From the NCBI RefSeq assembly GCF_023699475.1, contig NZ_JALXFV010000008.1:320475-384474 (forward strand): DNA of 64,000 bases, written 5' to 3'. The position numbers and the translations under genes were made by a program. The notes under the pieces are model-generated. The model had not been told where the DNA came from. It made no database searches and saw only the letters and a program-made list of their open reading frames with translations. Shown one piece after another: positions 49,937 through 60,124 of this stretch (its first letter is position 1; each line of letters opens with the position of its first letter). The DNA is from Halomarina rubra. GTDB taxonomy: Archaea > Halobacteriota > Halobacteria > Halobacteriales > Haloarculaceae.

Positions 49937-51505
49937 TTACTGGTACTCGGTGATGGTCACCGTGTAGGAACCACCGCCGCTGTAGGAGTCGACGAGGATG
50001 GTGAGGTCCGTCGACGTGTCCGGGTTGTCGATGGTGATAGTCTCCTGGCTGTCGGCGGTCCACGAGCGGTAGTCGTAGCTCGACGTGCTCGGGCAGGTTC
50101 CCGTCCCGTCGCTGACGTAGAGGTCGAAGTCGGCGCTCGACGGGCCGTCGAGTTCGACGACGACCTGGCTCGGGGCCGAGTAGCTGAAGCCGTAGTTGTA
50201 ACACTGGCTGTCGTAGTAGCCGGCGAGCGAGCCGCTGGCGCTGGCGGACGTGGAGTCGCCGCTACCGCCGTCGCCACCGTCGTCGCCACCACCACCGCCG
50301 CTCCCGGGCGTCGTGGTGACCGCGTTGCCGGCGTCGACGCGACCGCTCCCCTGCTGGTCGGCGGGGAGGCCGACGTCGACGGCCGTCGCCTTGAGGTGGC
50401 TGCGCAGTTCGCTGTTCGTGAGGTCGTGGGCCGCGAGCGTCAGGCCCGCGACGCCGGCGACGACGGGCGTCGCCATCGACGTCCCCGAGATGGAGTTGTA
50501 GCCGTCGTCGGTCCACGTCGAGAGGACGTTCGTCCCCGGCGCGGCGAGTTCGATGTCGCTGCCGTAGTTCGAGTAGCTCGCGAGCGACTCGTCGGGGTCC
50601 AGCGCGGACACCGCGAGGCACTCGGAGTACGCGGCGGGGTACGAGACGCTCCCCTGACCGTCGTTACCGGCCGCGGCGACGACGAGCGACCCGTTGTTCG
50701 TCGCGTAGCCGACGGCGTTCTTCATCGTGTTCGTGTACCCACCGCCACCGAGCGAGAGGTTGATGACGTCGGCACCCTGGTCGGCCGCCCACTGGATCGC
50801 GTCGGCGATGTCGGCGGTGGACCCGGACCCGGCCTCGGACAGCGCGCGCCCGGAGATGATGCTGGAGTTGCCGATACCGGAGACGCCCTCGCCGTTGTTC
50901 GTCTCGGCGGCGGCGATGCCGGCGACGTGCGTACCGTGGTACTCGTCCGCCATCGAGTCGGGGTACGGGTCGGAGTCGCTGTCGACGAAGTCGTAGCCCG
51001 CGTCGGCGGCCATGTTCCCGTCGAGGTCGGGGTGGTCGTACTTCACACCCTGGTCGACGACGGCGACGGTGACACCCGAGTCACCGAACGTCGTGTCCCA
51101 CGCGGTCGGCGCGTTGACCATCTGGTCGGCGTACTGGTCGCCGAACCGGGGGTCGTTGGGAACTGCGAGCGACTCGAACGTCGCGTTCTCCTCGACGTAC
51201 TTCACGTCGGTCTTCTTCGCCATCGCGTCCGCGAAGTTCTGACGGGCCGTCTCGTTGCCCTTCCCGGGGAACTCGATAGCCGCGTAGCCGAGCGTCTCGT
51301 TGACGTGGACCATCTTCGCCTGCGCGGGCAGGTCGATGGCCGCCTTCACGTCTTTCGTCCCGGTGACGCCGACGAGCAGCTCGCCTTCTTTCGGCCCCGG
51401 TGAACGACCCGGAGTCGCACTCGCCATTCCAGTCAGCCCTGCCGCGCCCGCGAGCCCCGTGAGGCGCAGGAACATGCGACGGTCGAACGTGTTATTTTCT
51501 CCCAT
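49937..51505 (-). CDS. Halolysin-type S8 serine protease
   Basis: A 522-residue secreted subtilase. The Tat leader is DRRMFLRLTGLAGAAGLTG (8-26). A propeptide I9-like region (about 40-115) precedes the catalytic domain with D151 (VAVVDQGV), H190 (HGTHVAG), N281 (AAAGND) and S343 (SGTSMATP). After a Gly/Asp-rich linker (about 405-430) comes a beta-sandwich PPC-like domain (about 435-522) ending TVTITEYQ, the usual halolysin C-terminal extension. It degrades extracellular protein. It is monocistronic and fully intact. Confidence 0.95.
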   Translation of the reverse strand: MGENNTFDRRMFLRLTGLAGAAGLTGMASATPGRSPGPKEGELLVGVTGTKDVKAAIDLPAQAKMVHVNETLGYAAIEFPGKGNETARQNFADAMAKKTDVKYVEENATFESLAVPNDPRFGDQYADQMVNAPTAWDTTFGDSGVTVAVVDQGVKYDHPDLDGNMAADAGYDFVDSDSDPYPDSMADEYHGTHVAGIAAAETNNGEGVSGIGNSSIISGRALSEAGSGSTADIADAIQWAADQGADVINLSLGGGGYTNTMKNAVGYATNNGSLVVAAAGNDGQGSVSYPAAYSECLAVSALDPDESLASYSNYGSDIELAAPGTNVLSTWTDDGYNSISGTSMATPVVAGVAGLTLAAHDLTNSELRSHLKATAVDVGLPADQQGSGRVDAGNAVTTTPGSGGGGGDDGGDGGSGDSTSASASGSLAGYYDSQCYNYGFSYSAPSQVVVELDGPSSADFDLYVSDGTGTCPSTSSYDYRSWTADSQETITIDNPDTSTDLTILVDSYSGGGSYTVTITEYQ

Positions 51506-51660
51506 GCGACAGTACGTGACCGGGGAGAGTATTTCAACCTTACTATCCGGTAATTAAGTCAAAAAATTACACGTACGATTCAGTTACGGAACTTTCGGCG
51601 CGTTGTCACGCACCGGTCCGAACCAGTACCGCTTTCGGGCGTGCTCTCCCAGGAGTGGCA

Positions 51661-52119
51661 ATGAGCGGGTTGTTCCAGCGGTTCACGTCCGACGGCACTC
51701 GCGGCGAGGGCTCGGTCGGACTGTTCGTGGACGGGCCGAACGTGTTCCGTGAAGAGTTCGACGTCGACCTCGCGGACCTGCGGTCGGTCGCCGAGGAGCG
51801 CGGTCGGGTCGCGGTCGCACGCCTCTACGTCAACGAGCAGGCTCCCGCCGGGTTGATTCGGGCGGGCGAGGCTCACGGCTTCGAGGTCGTCACCACGAGC
51901 GGCGACGTGGACGTGAAACTCGCCGTCGACGCCGTCGCGGGTGCGGTCGCCGGCGAGTTCGACGTGCTCGCGGTCGCCTCCCGCGACATGGACTTCAAAC
52001 CCGCCCTCGAAGTCGCCGCACGCAACGGCGTCACGACGCTCGCCATCGCGCCGGGCACTCACGGCCGCTCTGACGCCCTCCAGCGAACCGCCCACGAGGC
52101 CGTCACGCTCGGGGACTGA
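51661..52119 (+). CDS. NYN-domain (PIN-like) putative ribonuclease
   Basis: A 152-residue protein from ATG 51661, with an AGGAG ribosome-binding motif at 51651-51655 just upstream, unusual here because most genes look leaderless. VGLFVDGPNVF (about 19-29) holds the first catalytic Asp; GDVDVKLAVDAVA (about 81-93) and VASRDMDFKPAL (about 105-116) hold the others. NYN proteins cut RNA. The target is unknown. Confidence 0.86.
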   Translation: MSGLFQRFTSDGTRGEGSVGLFVDGPNVFREEFDVDLADLRSVAEERGRVAVARLYVNEQAPAGLIRAGEAHGFEVVTTSGDVDVKLAVDAVAGAVAGEFDVLAVASRDMDFKPALEVAARNGVTTLAIAPGTHGRSDALQRTAHEAVTLGD

Positions 52120-52195
52120 GCGCACGTCGAGGCGACCCCACCCGTCACATCTCCGAACCGGCCCCGTTTTGGCCCGCGCGCTCGCACGCTCGCAC

Positions 52196-53035
52196 ATGAG
52201 CGACACCGACCCCGTCCTCGACGACCACCTCCACCTCGACCCGGTGAACGGTCGCGGCGTCGAGGCCGCCGAGGAGTTCGCCGATAACGGCGGCACGCAC
52301 CTGCTCGTCCTCAACAAACCCTCGTGGCACTACGACGTCGACGTGAGCGACGCGGACGACTTCCGGGTCGCCTACGACCACACCCTCGACGTCGTCGCGG
52401 ACTCCGACGACGTGCTCCCGGGGAAGGCGTGGCCCGTCCTCGGCGTCCACCCGGCGCTCGTCTCCCAGCTCGTCGACCGGGGGTTCTCGCCCGAGGAGGC
52501 CCGAGACCTCATGCAGACGGGACTGGACGTCGCCGCCGGGTACGTCGCGGCGGGCGACGCGCTCGCCCTCAAGTCCGGGCGGCCCCACTACGACGTGGAC
52601 GACGCGGTGTGGGACGCCTCCAACGACGTAATGCGTCACGCGTTCGCGCTGGGCGCGCGCGAGGACTGCGCCGTCCAACTCCACACCGAGGGTGGCGAGG
52701 ACTTCGAGGACGTCGCACGGTGGGCCGAGGCGGAGGGGATGGACCGCCAGCAGGTCGTCAAACACTACTCGACCGGCGGGGTCCACGGCCCGACGCCGAG
52801 CGTGCTCGCCGACAAGGACGAACTCGTCCGCGCCATCGAGCGCGACGTCCCGTTCATGATGGAGACGGACTTCATCGACGACCCGGACCGACCGGGGGCC
52901 GTGCTGGGGCCGAAGACGGTCCCCCGCCGGACGCGCTGGCTCCGCGAGGAGGGGTACGACGCCGCGCTGGAGCGCGCACACGTCGAGACGCCGCGATTGG
53001 TGTACGGTATCGACACCCGTGAGACGCTGTCGTAA
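52196..53035 (+). CDS. TatD-related metal-dependent hydrolase
   Basis: A 279-residue TIM-barrel protein from ATG 52196. DDHLHLDP (8-15) is the H-x-H metal motif at the barrel start, LGVHPAL follows (about 79), QLHTEGG (about 158) and VKHYSTGG supply further His ligands, and ETDFIDDP (about 222) the late Asp. Relatives are TatD-like nucleases and other amidohydrolases; this subfamily appears archaeal. It is 76 bp downstream of the NYN gene. Confidence 0.82.
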   Translation: MSDTDPVLDDHLHLDPVNGRGVEAAEEFADNGGTHLLVLNKPSWHYDVDVSDADDFRVAYDHTLDVVADSDDVLPGKAWPVLGVHPALVSQLVDRGFSPEEARDLMQTGLDVAAGYVAAGDALALKSGRPHYDVDDAVWDASNDVMRHAFALGAREDCAVQLHTEGGEDFEDVARWAEAEGMDRQQVVKHYSTGGVHGPTPSVLADKDELVRAIERDVPFMMETDFIDDPDRPGAVLGPKTVPRRTRWLREEGYDAALERAHVETPRLVYGIDTRETLS

Positions 53036-53092
53036 GGCGACCGGACCGGAGCAACGAAAAGGAATATCAGCGGTCGGTCGTACCTCAGTGGT

Positions 53093-53674
53093 ATGAGCAC
53101 CCCCGAAGGCGAGTACTACACAGACGAACGGTGGCAGAACTGGCTCGACAGACTCGACGAGGAGGGCGTCGACCTCGAAGACGAGGACTCCGCCCGCCTG
53201 CGTCTGAACATGCAAGACGACGTCGTCATCGCCGTCGCGAAGATCGTCTCCTCGTACGACGAGGGTGACCTCTCTCAGGAGGAGGCGATGGGCGAACTCG
53301 AGGACGTGAGCGCCATCGTCCTCGGCGAGGTCGACCGGTTCGACGACGAGGACACGCTGATGCTCGTCGACGCCGTCCAGACCGCGATGGTCTGTGTGTT
53401 CCACGCCTCCCAGGAGTACGTCGCTGCCGGCCCCGCCGAGGAGGGGAGCGTCGAACAGCACGTGGAGGCCGCCCGCGCCGCCGAGGCCGAGGAGGACCTC
53501 GACACCGCCCACGTCCACTGCGTCCAGGCGGGGACGCGCATCCTCGACGGCGAGGAGTTCGACATGGACAGCCTCGAAGAGATGGAGTACGGTCTGGTCG
53601 CCGAGTGGGTCAACGGACTCGACAGCCTCTACGAGGCCATGCGCGACCCCGAAGTCATCGAAGAAGACGAGTAA
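53093..53674 (+). CDS. DUF2150 family protein
   Basis: A 193-residue acidic helical protein. YYTDERWQNWLDRL (about 8-21), DDVVIAVAKIVSSYDEGDLSQEEA (about 42-65) and the later CVFHASQEYVAAG fit the DUF2150 pattern of haloarchaea and methanogens. Glu/Asp exceed a quarter of residues. The role of DUF2150 is unknown. It precedes the HMG-CoA synthase gene by about 110 bp in the same direction. Confidence 0.85.
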   Translation: MSTPEGEYYTDERWQNWLDRLDEEGVDLEDEDSARLRLNMQDDVVIAVAKIVSSYDEGDLSQEEAMGELEDVSAIVLGEVDRFDDEDTLMLVDAVQTAMVCVFHASQEYVAAGPAEEGSVEQHVEAARAAEAEEDLDTAHVHCVQAGTRILDGEEFDMDSLEEMEYGLVAEWVNGLDSLYEAMRDPEVIEEDE

Positions 53675-53785
53675 CGTCTCGGGGCCCTTCTCCGCCGGCA
53701 CGACGGTCGACGAGCGACCGCGACTTCGACAGTTGACGAACTCGTCGTCGTCAAACACTTATACCAGACGGTCCACCCCCCAGCA

Positions 53786-55126
53786 ATGACAGCCGTCGGC
53801 ATCGACGCCATCGAGATTCACACAGGGAAGCTCAAACTGGACCTCGCGGAGACGCTCGCGCCGGTCAAAGACAAGGACCCCGAGTACTACACGAAGGGCA
53901 TCGGCCTCGCGGCCTCCTCGTTCCCCGACACCTACGAGGACATCGTCACGATGGGCGCGAACGCCGCCTACAAACTGATGGACCGCCGCGGGCTGACGCC
54001 CCAGGACATCGGCCGCATCGACGTCGCCACCGAGAGCGCGTTCGACAACTCCAAGCCCGTCTCGACGTACGTCGCGGGCTGTCTCGAACAGGTGTTCGAC
54101 GGCGACTTCCACCACGCGAACAAGGGCGAGCGCAAGTTCGCGTGTATCTCGGGCACCCAGAGCCTCGACGACGCGTACAACTGGATTCGCGCGGGCCGCA
54201 ACCGCGGGCGGTCGGCGCTCGTCATCGCCACCGACACCGCGCTGTACGCCCGCGGCGACGCCGGCGAGGCGACCCAGGGTGCGGGCGCGGTCGCCATGCT
54301 CATCAGCGAGGAGCCGGACCTCGTCGAACTCTCCACGGAGCAGGGCTACGGGAGCGCCGACGAGACGGACTTCCTCAAGCCCAACCAGCAGTTCCCGAGC
54401 GTCGACGGCAAGCGCTCGGTGCAGGTGTACCTCGCACGCATGCGCGAGGCGCTGGAGGACTTCGAGAGCGTCGCGGGCGACACCCACCCCGACGACTTCG
54501 TCCTCGGGCCGTTCCACACGCCGTTCCCCGGCATGGTCCGGAAGGCAGCACTGCTGGCGTATCGCCACATGATTCGCGACACCGAAATCGAGGAGCAGTT
54601 GGCCGACGAGGTCGGTCGCCAGCCACGCCCCGAGGCGTTCGACTCCGACGAGGACTACGTCGAGGCGATGGGCGACTACACGGACCTCCTGAAGGGCACC
54701 GACACCTACCAGGAGTGGTACGACAGCACCATCGCGCCCACCCTCGAGATCTCCCGCGAGGTCGGTAACTGGTACACCGGGTCGGTCCACATCGCCCGCG
54801 CCAGCGGCCTCAAGGCCATGCTCGAAGCCGGCGAGGACATCACCGGCGACCGCCTGCTCGTCGGGTCGTACGGCTCTGGCGCACAGGCCGAGATTCACGC
54901 CGAGACCGTCCGGGAGGGCTGGAAAGAGGAGATAGCGGCGCTCACCATCGACGAGCAGATAGCGGCCCGCAGGGACATCTCCTTCGAGGAGTACGAGCGC
55001 GTCCACGACGTCCACAACCACGACAAGCAGGCCGACGACGTCGAGGAGTTCACCTCGCCCGAAGACGAGTTCGTCTTCGACGGCTGGGGGCGCATGGGCG
55101 AGCGGAAGTACCGCTACGTCGAGTAA
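53786..55126 (+). CDS. hmgB: Hydroxymethylglutaryl-CoA synthase
   Basis: A 446-residue thiolase-fold enzyme condensing acetyl-CoA with acetoacetyl-CoA to HMG-CoA, the second step of the mevalonate pathway that leads to archaeal isoprenoid lipids. VATESAFDNSKP (about 80-91) is the conserved N-terminal patch; FACISGTQSL carries the catalytic Cys120; GPFHTPFPGMVRKA (about 237) carries the catalytic His. The length and pattern match haloarchaeal enzymes. TATA-like ACTTATACC sits about 28 nt before the ATG (53757-53765). Confidence 0.94.
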   Translation: MTAVGIDAIEIHTGKLKLDLAETLAPVKDKDPEYYTKGIGLAASSFPDTYEDIVTMGANAAYKLMDRRGLTPQDIGRIDVATESAFDNSKPVSTYVAGCLEQVFDGDFHHANKGERKFACISGTQSLDDAYNWIRAGRNRGRSALVIATDTALYARGDAGEATQGAGAVAMLISEEPDLVELSTEQGYGSADETDFLKPNQQFPSVDGKRSVQVYLARMREALEDFESVAGDTHPDDFVLGPFHTPFPGMVRKAALLAYRHMIRDTEIEEQLADEVGRQPRPEAFDSDEDYVEAMGDYTDLLKGTDTYQEWYDSTIAPTLEISREVGNWYTGSVHIARASGLKAMLEAGEDITGDRLLVGSYGSGAQAEIHAETVREGWKEEIAALTIDEQIAARRDISFEEYERVHDVHNHDKQADDVEEFTSPEDEFVFDGWGRMGERKYRYVE

Positions 55127-55328
55127 CGACACACCGTCGCGCGCCCGCCGCGCTTCTCTCGCTCGCCGCACCACGGACGCGTAGTCACTGGCTCGCCTTC
55201 CGGGGGAGATGTCCACGAACGTGCATCGTTTCGAGTCCGTCGGACGGTAACCGAGAGTATGATATGCACCGTCCCGGTACTGTCGAGTATCAGATGTCCA
55301 GCCGACGGACGCCCGATTCTACCCCACC

Positions 55329-56666
55329 ATGAGCAGTGAATACACCCCAGACGGCAGTCCCTTCGCCCCGCACACGCCCGACGAGACGGCCGCGATGCTC
55401 GACGTCCTCGGCGTCGACAGCGAGGAGGACCTGTTCGACATCCCCGAGGCGGTCCGCTTCGACGGGTCGTTCGACATCACCGAACGCAGCGAGCGGACGA
55501 CGCGTCGCCACCTCGACGCGCTAGTCTCGCGCAACGACGACGTCGTCGAGTTCCTCGGTCGCGGTCACTACGACCACTACGTCCCCTCGCTGGTCGACGC
55601 GCTGTCGCTCCGTTCGGAGTTCATCACCAGCTACACGCAGTACCAACCGGAGGTCGCACAGGGCTTCCTGCAGGCGCTGTTCGAGTACCAGTCGATGCTC
55701 GTCGAACTGACGGGTCTCGACGTGGCGAACTGTTCGATGTACGACGCCGCCACCGCCCTCGGCGAGGCGGCGACGCTCGCGACCCGCGTTCGGAGCGTCT
55801 CCGGGTCGGTCGTGCTCGTCCCCGAGCTGCTCCACGAGGGCCGCCGCGGGACGCTGGAGAACTACGTCGCCGGCACCGACCTCACCGTCGAGTCCTACCC
55901 GATGGACGACGCGAACGTCGACCTCGACGCCGTCCGTTCCCGGATGGACGAGGACGTCGTGATGGTGTACGCCGAGAACCCGACCGTCGCCGGGACCGTC
56001 GAGGAGAACCTCGCGGCCCTCGGCGACCTCACCGACGACCACGACTCGCTGTTCTGTCTCGGGACGGACGTCGTCGCACTCGCGCTCCTCCAGGAACCCG
56101 CGAGCGTCGGTGCGGACGTCGTCGTGGGCGAGGCCGCCTCGCTCGGACTTGGCTACGCCGACGGGATGGGCATGGGCCTGTTCGCCTGCGACGAGTCGTT
56201 CCTCCGGCAGGTGCCGGGGCGACTGGTCGGCGTCAGCGAGGACGCGACGGGCAAGCGCGCCTACACGCTCACCCTCCAGACGCGCGAACAGCACATCCGC
56301 CGCGAACGCGCCACCTCGAACATCTGTACGAACCAAGCGTGGGTCGCGCTCCGGGCGGCCATCCACGCGGCGTCGCTCGGTCCCGAAGGGCTGGTCGACC
56401 TCGCGAACGACTGCGTGAGCGCCGCCACGGACCTCGCCGAGCGCGTCGACGCCGTCAAGGGGGTGCGTGCGCCGGTCCACGACCGCCACCACTTCCGTGA
56501 GTTCGTCGCCCACACCGACCAACCCGCGGCGGCCGTGGCCGCCGACCTCGCCGACGAGGGGTTCGCCGTCCACGTCGTCGGAGAGCACCGCATCCAGATC
56601 TGTACGACCGAACGGACCGACGGGCAGCGCGACGCGCTGGTCGAAGCACTGGAGGACGCAGCATGA
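55329..56666 (+). CDS. gcvPA: Glycine dehydrogenase (decarboxylating) subunit 1, GcvPA
   Basis: A 445-residue PLP-dependent subunit. [49 protein letters not shown] and [12 protein letters not shown] are conserved in the N-terminal half of P proteins. With GcvPB it decarboxylates glycine and loads the aminomethyl group on GcvH. Its stop overlaps the gcvPB start by 4 nt (ATGA at 56663-56666). It is divergent from nothing nearby; a 200-bp gap with its own promoter precedes it. Confidence 0.95.
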   Translation: MSSEYTPDGSPFAPHTPDETAAMLDVLGVDSEEDLFDIPEAVRFDGSFDITERSERTTRRHLDALVSRNDDVVEFLGRGHYDHYVPSLVDALSLRSEFITSYTQYQPEVAQGFLQALFEYQSMLVELTGLDVANCSMYDAATALGEAATLATRVRSVSGSVVLVPELLHEGRRGTLENYVAGTDLTVESYPMDDANVDLDAVRSRMDEDVVMVYAENPTVAGTVEENLAALGDLTDDHDSLFCLGTDVVALALLQEPASVGADVVVGEAASLGLGYADGMGMGLFACDESFLRQVPGRLVGVSEDATGKRAYTLTLQTREQHIRRERATSNICTNQAWVALRAAIHAASLGPEGLVDLANDCVSAATDLAERVDAVKGVRAPVHDRHHFREFVAHTDQPAAAVAADLADEGFAVHVVGEHRIQICTTERTDGQRDALVEALEDAA

Positions 56667-58078
56667 AGTACGAGCAAGCACGCTGGACCGACGACTCGGA
56701 GGAACTGTACGAACCGCTGCTGTCGGAGAAACACACCCGCGAGGTCGAGGTCGAGTCGGACCTGCCCGACCACCTCATCCGTGACTCGGTCGACCTCCCC
56801 GACCTCTCGGAACCCGAACTCGCGCGCCACTACACGCGGCTCTCGCAGATGAACTACGGCGTCGAGACGGGGCCGTTCCCGCTCGGGTCGTGTACGATGA
56901 AGTACAACCCGAAGTTCGCCGACGACGTCGCCGCTCACCCGAAGGCGGCGACTCACCCCGAGCGACCCGCATCCACGCGCCAGGGGACGCTCGAACTGCG
57001 CTACCACCTCCAGGACGTGCTCGGACGCATCGGCGGGATGGACGCCGTCACCCTCCAGCCACCCGCCGGCGCGGCCGGTGAGTTCACGGGCATCCTCGTC
57101 GCGAAGGCGTACCACCAGTCGCAGGGTGACGACCGCTCGGAGGTCATCGTTCCCGACTCCGCACACGGGACGAACTTCGCGACGGCCGCGATGGCCGGCT
57201 ACGACGTCGTGACGCTCCCCGGTGCCGACGACGGCCGCGTCGACATGGAGGCGCTCGAAGCGGCCGTGAGCGAGGAGACCGCCGCGCTGATGCTCACCAA
57301 CCCCAACACGCTGGGGCTGTTCGAGCGCGACATCGAGGCCATCGCCGAACTCGTCCACGACGCGGGCGGGTTGCTCTACTACGACGGTGCGAACCTGAAC
57401 GCGCTGCTCGGGCGCGCTCGTCCCGGCGACATGGGGTTCGACATCATGCACTACAACGTCCACAAGACGTTCGCGACGCCCCACGGCGGCGGCGGCCCCG
57501 GCGCGGGTCCCGTCGGCGTCTGTGAGCGCCTCGCCGAGTTCCTGCCCGACCCCCACGTCCGCAAGACCAACGGCGGGTTCGAGGAGTACGCCCCCGAGCA
57601 GTCCGTGGGGAAGGTCCACGGCTACGGCGGGAACTGGCTGGTGCTCGTCCGCGCCTACGCCTACATCGCCCGGCTCGGTGACGCCGGACTCTCCGACGCC
57701 TCCGCGAAGGCCGTCCTCAACGCCAACTACCTCGCCTCCCAGATCGACTACGACATCCCGTTCGGCCCGTTCCACCACGAGTTCGTCGCGAGCGCGGACG
57801 AGGACGCCGCCGACGTGGCGAAACGGATGCTCGACTACGGCGTCCACCCGCCGACGACGAAGTGGCCCGAGGCGGTCCCCGAGGCGCTGATGACCGAACC
57901 GACCGAGATCGAGAACCGCCGGTCGCTCGACCAGCTCGCCACCGCGTTCGACGCCGTCGCGAACGAGGACATCGACACCATCGAGCAGGCCCCCGAGAAC
58001 ACCGCCGCACGCCGCATCGACCAGGTGACGGCCGCGCGCTCGCCACGTCTCTCCTGGCAGGCGCTCGACGAGGAGTAA
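56663..58078 (+). CDS. gcvPB: Glycine dehydrogenase (decarboxylating) subunit 2, GcvPB
   Basis: A 471-residue PLP enzyme. [13 protein letters not shown] (72-84) and [12 protein letters not shown] are substrate patches; [13 protein letters not shown] (about 165-177) and [19 protein letters not shown] hold the PLP lysine K268. It works with GcvPA as the two-subunit P protein. The tail after 440 is helical. It is translationally coupled to gcvPA. A small hairpin ACCGT-CGAA-ACGGT downstream (about 58186-58199) may help terminate. Confidence 0.95.
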   Translation: MKYEQARWTDDSEELYEPLLSEKHTREVEVESDLPDHLIRDSVDLPDLSEPELARHYTRLSQMNYGVETGPFPLGSCTMKYNPKFADDVAAHPKAATHPERPASTRQGTLELRYHLQDVLGRIGGMDAVTLQPPAGAAGEFTGILVAKAYHQSQGDDRSEVIVPDSAHGTNFATAAMAGYDVVTLPGADDGRVDMEALEAAVSEETAALMLTNPNTLGLFERDIEAIAELVHDAGGLLYYDGANLNALLGRARPGDMGFDIMHYNVHKTFATPHGGGGPGAGPVGVCERLAEFLPDPHVRKTNGGFEEYAPEQSVGKVHGYGGNWLVLVRAYAYIARLGDAGLSDASAKAVLNANYLASQIDYDIPFGPFHHEFVASADEDAADVAKRMLDYGVHPPTTKWPEAVPEALMTEPTEIENRRSLDQLATAFDAVANEDIDTIEQAPENTAARRIDQVTAARSPRLSWQALDEE

Positions 58079-58262
58079 CGGCGGCCATCGGACCGCCCTC
58101 CGGACCACCCGCTCGACGACGCCGGTTGGCGGTTCGTCACCCGAACACGGAACCGGTGACCGCTTCGTCGGAACCGGGACCTGAAACCGTCGAAACGGTC
58201 GGAACCCGTGAACAACGGTGTCCAGTCGTTATATCTCGCCGAAGAGTACCGACACTCGTACC

Positions 58263-58406
58263 ATGGGAATACTAGGTCGCGTGATGGGCGGGAGCGAACC
58301 GACGCCGAAGTACCAGTGTTCGGCGTGTCGCGAAGTGTTCGAGTCGGAGACGACCGAGGGCCTCGTCTGCCCGGTCTGTGGCGACCACAACGTCAACCCG
58401 TTCTGA
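58263..58406 (+). CDS. 47-residue zinc-ribbon protein
   Basis: From ATG 58263, MGILGRVMGGSEPTPKYQC begins a short protein with C-x2-C pairs CSAC (19-22) and CPVC (35-38), the spacing of a zinc ribbon. The last residues are GDHNVNPF. It is of the rubrerythrin/transcription-factor-type knuckle, without other domains. TATATC lies about 30 nt before the ATG. The function is unknown. Confidence 0.7.
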   Translation: MGILGRVMGGSEPTPKYQCSACREVFESETTEGLVCPVCGDHNVNPF

Positions 58407-58547
58407 GTGGCCCGCGGGGCCGACCCTTCTCGTACTCCTCCTCACCTCCCCGAGCGGCCGCGTTCGCGCGCCGGCCGCCTCCCGACGACTGCACGGTCGG
58501 CGTCGCCCGCGAACAGAGCTTTCCCGGCAGCGTCCGTGCGTCTGCGT

Positions 58548-59228
58548 ATGTTCGACACCGACCGCGTCAGCGCCGTCACGTTCGACTCCTACAGCACGCT
58601 CGTCGACGTCGAGTCGGTCGAACGGGCACTCGCGGACCGGGTCGACGAGCCACGCCCAGTGTCCCGACTCTGGCGGTCGCGCTCGCTGGAGTACACGCTC
58701 GTCGCCAACCACGTCGACGCCTATCAGCCGTTCTACGAGATGAACCGCGACGCGCTCGCCTACGCCCTCGACGTCCACGACGTCTCGGTGAGCGAGGACG
58801 AACGCGACGACATCCTCGCGACGTACCACGAACTCGACGTGTTCGAGGACGTCCGCGGGAGCATCGAGCGACTCCACGACGCCGGCTACCCCTGTTACGT
58901 CGTCTCGAACGGCAACCCCGAGATGCTCGACTCGATGGTCGAGCACGCCGGCATCGACGACCTGCTCGACGGCACGGTGAGCGCCGACGAGGTCGGTCGG
59001 TTCAAACCGGACGACGAGTTGTACCGCCACGCCGCCGAGCGCGTCGACGAACCGCTCGAGGAACTCGTCCACGTCACCGCGCTGTGGCTCGACGTGCAGG
59101 GGGCACGCCACGCCGGGATGCAGGGGGTCTGGCTGAACCGCGACGACGACCCGTGGGAGCCGTTCGGCCCGGAGCCGTCGCTCGAAGTGGACTCGCTGAC
59201 GGCCTTCGCCGACGAACTGCTCGGCTGA
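58548..59228 (+). CDS. HAD-superfamily hydrolase, haloacid dehalogenase type II-like
   Basis: A 226-residue protein from ATG 58548. VTFDSYSTLVDV (10-21) has the nucleophile Asp in the F-D-S/A-Y-x-T-L form typical of L-2-haloacid dehalogenases, lacking the second Asp of phosphatases. VVSNGNPEML (about 118-127) is motif 2 and RFKPDDELY motif 3 with the Lys (about 149). Motif 4 is unusual: WLDVQGARHAGMQGVW in place of a typical DIxGA patch. Dehalogenase activity is thus family-based and not certain. Confidence 0.82.
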   Translation: MFDTDRVSAVTFDSYSTLVDVESVERALADRVDEPRPVSRLWRSRSLEYTLVANHVDAYQPFYEMNRDALAYALDVHDVSVSEDERDDILATYHELDVFEDVRGSIERLHDAGYPCYVVSNGNPEMLDSMVEHAGIDDLLDGTVSADEVGRFKPDDELYRHAAERVDEPLEELVHVTALWLDVQGARHAGMQGVWLNRDDDPWEPFGPEPSLEVDSLTAFADELLG

Positions 59229-59328
59229 ACGGTAGCGCGGGCGCGATGGCGACGGCGCGGTCGCGGCAGGGGCGGTCGCTCCGCTCTCTCGTCTCTCTTC
59301 GGTCGGGACCCGCGTGGCCCTCCTCCGC

Positions 59329-59454
59329 TCAGTCGACGAGGCCCACGTCGTGGACGTGACGACCGAGCGCCGCCGCCGTCTCGAACGTCCGTCCACAGGC
59401 CTCGCAGGTGTGTTCGCGCTCCCGGTCGGTCCGGTCGGTCTCGTCCCCACCCAT
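59329..59454 (-). CDS. 41-residue C2H2 zinc-finger protein
   Basis: From ATG 59454, a short acidic lead MGGDETDRTDRERE precedes a single classic finger: C-E-A-C, then 12 residues with conserved Phe and Leu (RTFETAAALGR), then H-x3-H, ending DVGLVD. It is too short for many gene finders. Such lone C2H2 fingers occur in haloarchaea, where one described example affects biofilm and swarming; a role here is not shown. Confidence 0.7.
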   Translation of the reverse strand: MGGDETDRTDREREHTCEACGRTFETAAALGRHVHDVGLVD

Positions 59455-59557
59455 ACCGTGGTATCGGCCCCCACGGAGATAACGCTTCACCCGTCAGTCA
59501 CGTCAACCTGAAAAAGGTTCATGTTCGACGCAACCTCGTCCGACTAGTGAGGACAGC

Positions 59558-60079
59558 ATGGGAGCACCCAACGACCACGAGCGACGCGTCGAACTGTACG
59601 TTCGGTCGCTCGCACCCGGCGGCACGCATCGCCAACAAGACACCGTCGTCCGCCGACTCGACGCCCTCCTCGGTGAGGGAGCCATCGCGGACTACGACGT
59701 GCGCGTCTGGGGGGACCGCATCTGTCGGAGCTCCGCGTGTGCACGCACGGCCGACGGGAAGCACGTCCAGGACCGCCTCGCGCGCGTCGAGCGCTGGGCC
59801 GAGCGTGAGGGCCGCTCGCTCGACGGCATCTACCGCGAGGTCGAGTGCGAGTCGACCATCACCGACGAGTCGTGGGTCGAGGTCCGGTTCCCCGAGATAG
59901 CGCTCGCGGAGTTCGAGGAGGACGAACTCGTCCACCTCGCACCGTCACACGACGTGGACGCCGACGAACTGATTCGCGTCACCGACCGACTCGCAGACCT
60001 CGCCGACGTCACCGACGAGTCCGACGAGCACTCGGACGGTCGTGGCCGACGCCTCGAGGCCGGTCCCGTCGACCACTGA
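59558..60079 (+). CDS. Hypothetical haloarchaeal protein, HTH-like
   Basis: A 173-residue acidic protein. The N-terminal half (ERRVELYVRSLAPGGTHRQQDTVVRRLDALL, VWGDRICRSSACARTADGKHVQDRL) has an alpha/beta appearance with paired Cys; the C-terminal half holds SWVEVRFPEIALAEFEEDEL and a helical acidic tail. Proteins of this pattern are common and unassigned in haloarchaea. No catalytic motif is visible. Confidence 0.7.
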   Translation: MGAPNDHERRVELYVRSLAPGGTHRQQDTVVRRLDALLGEGAIADYDVRVWGDRICRSSACARTADGKHVQDRLARVERWAEREGRSLDGIYREVECESTITDESWVEVRFPEIALAEFEEDELVHLAPSHDVDADELIRVTDRLADLADVTDESDEHSDGRGRRLEAGPVDH

Positions 60080-60124
60080 GCGACCTCTCTTCCCGACTCT
60101 CCCCTCCTCTCTCGAATCGCCGCC

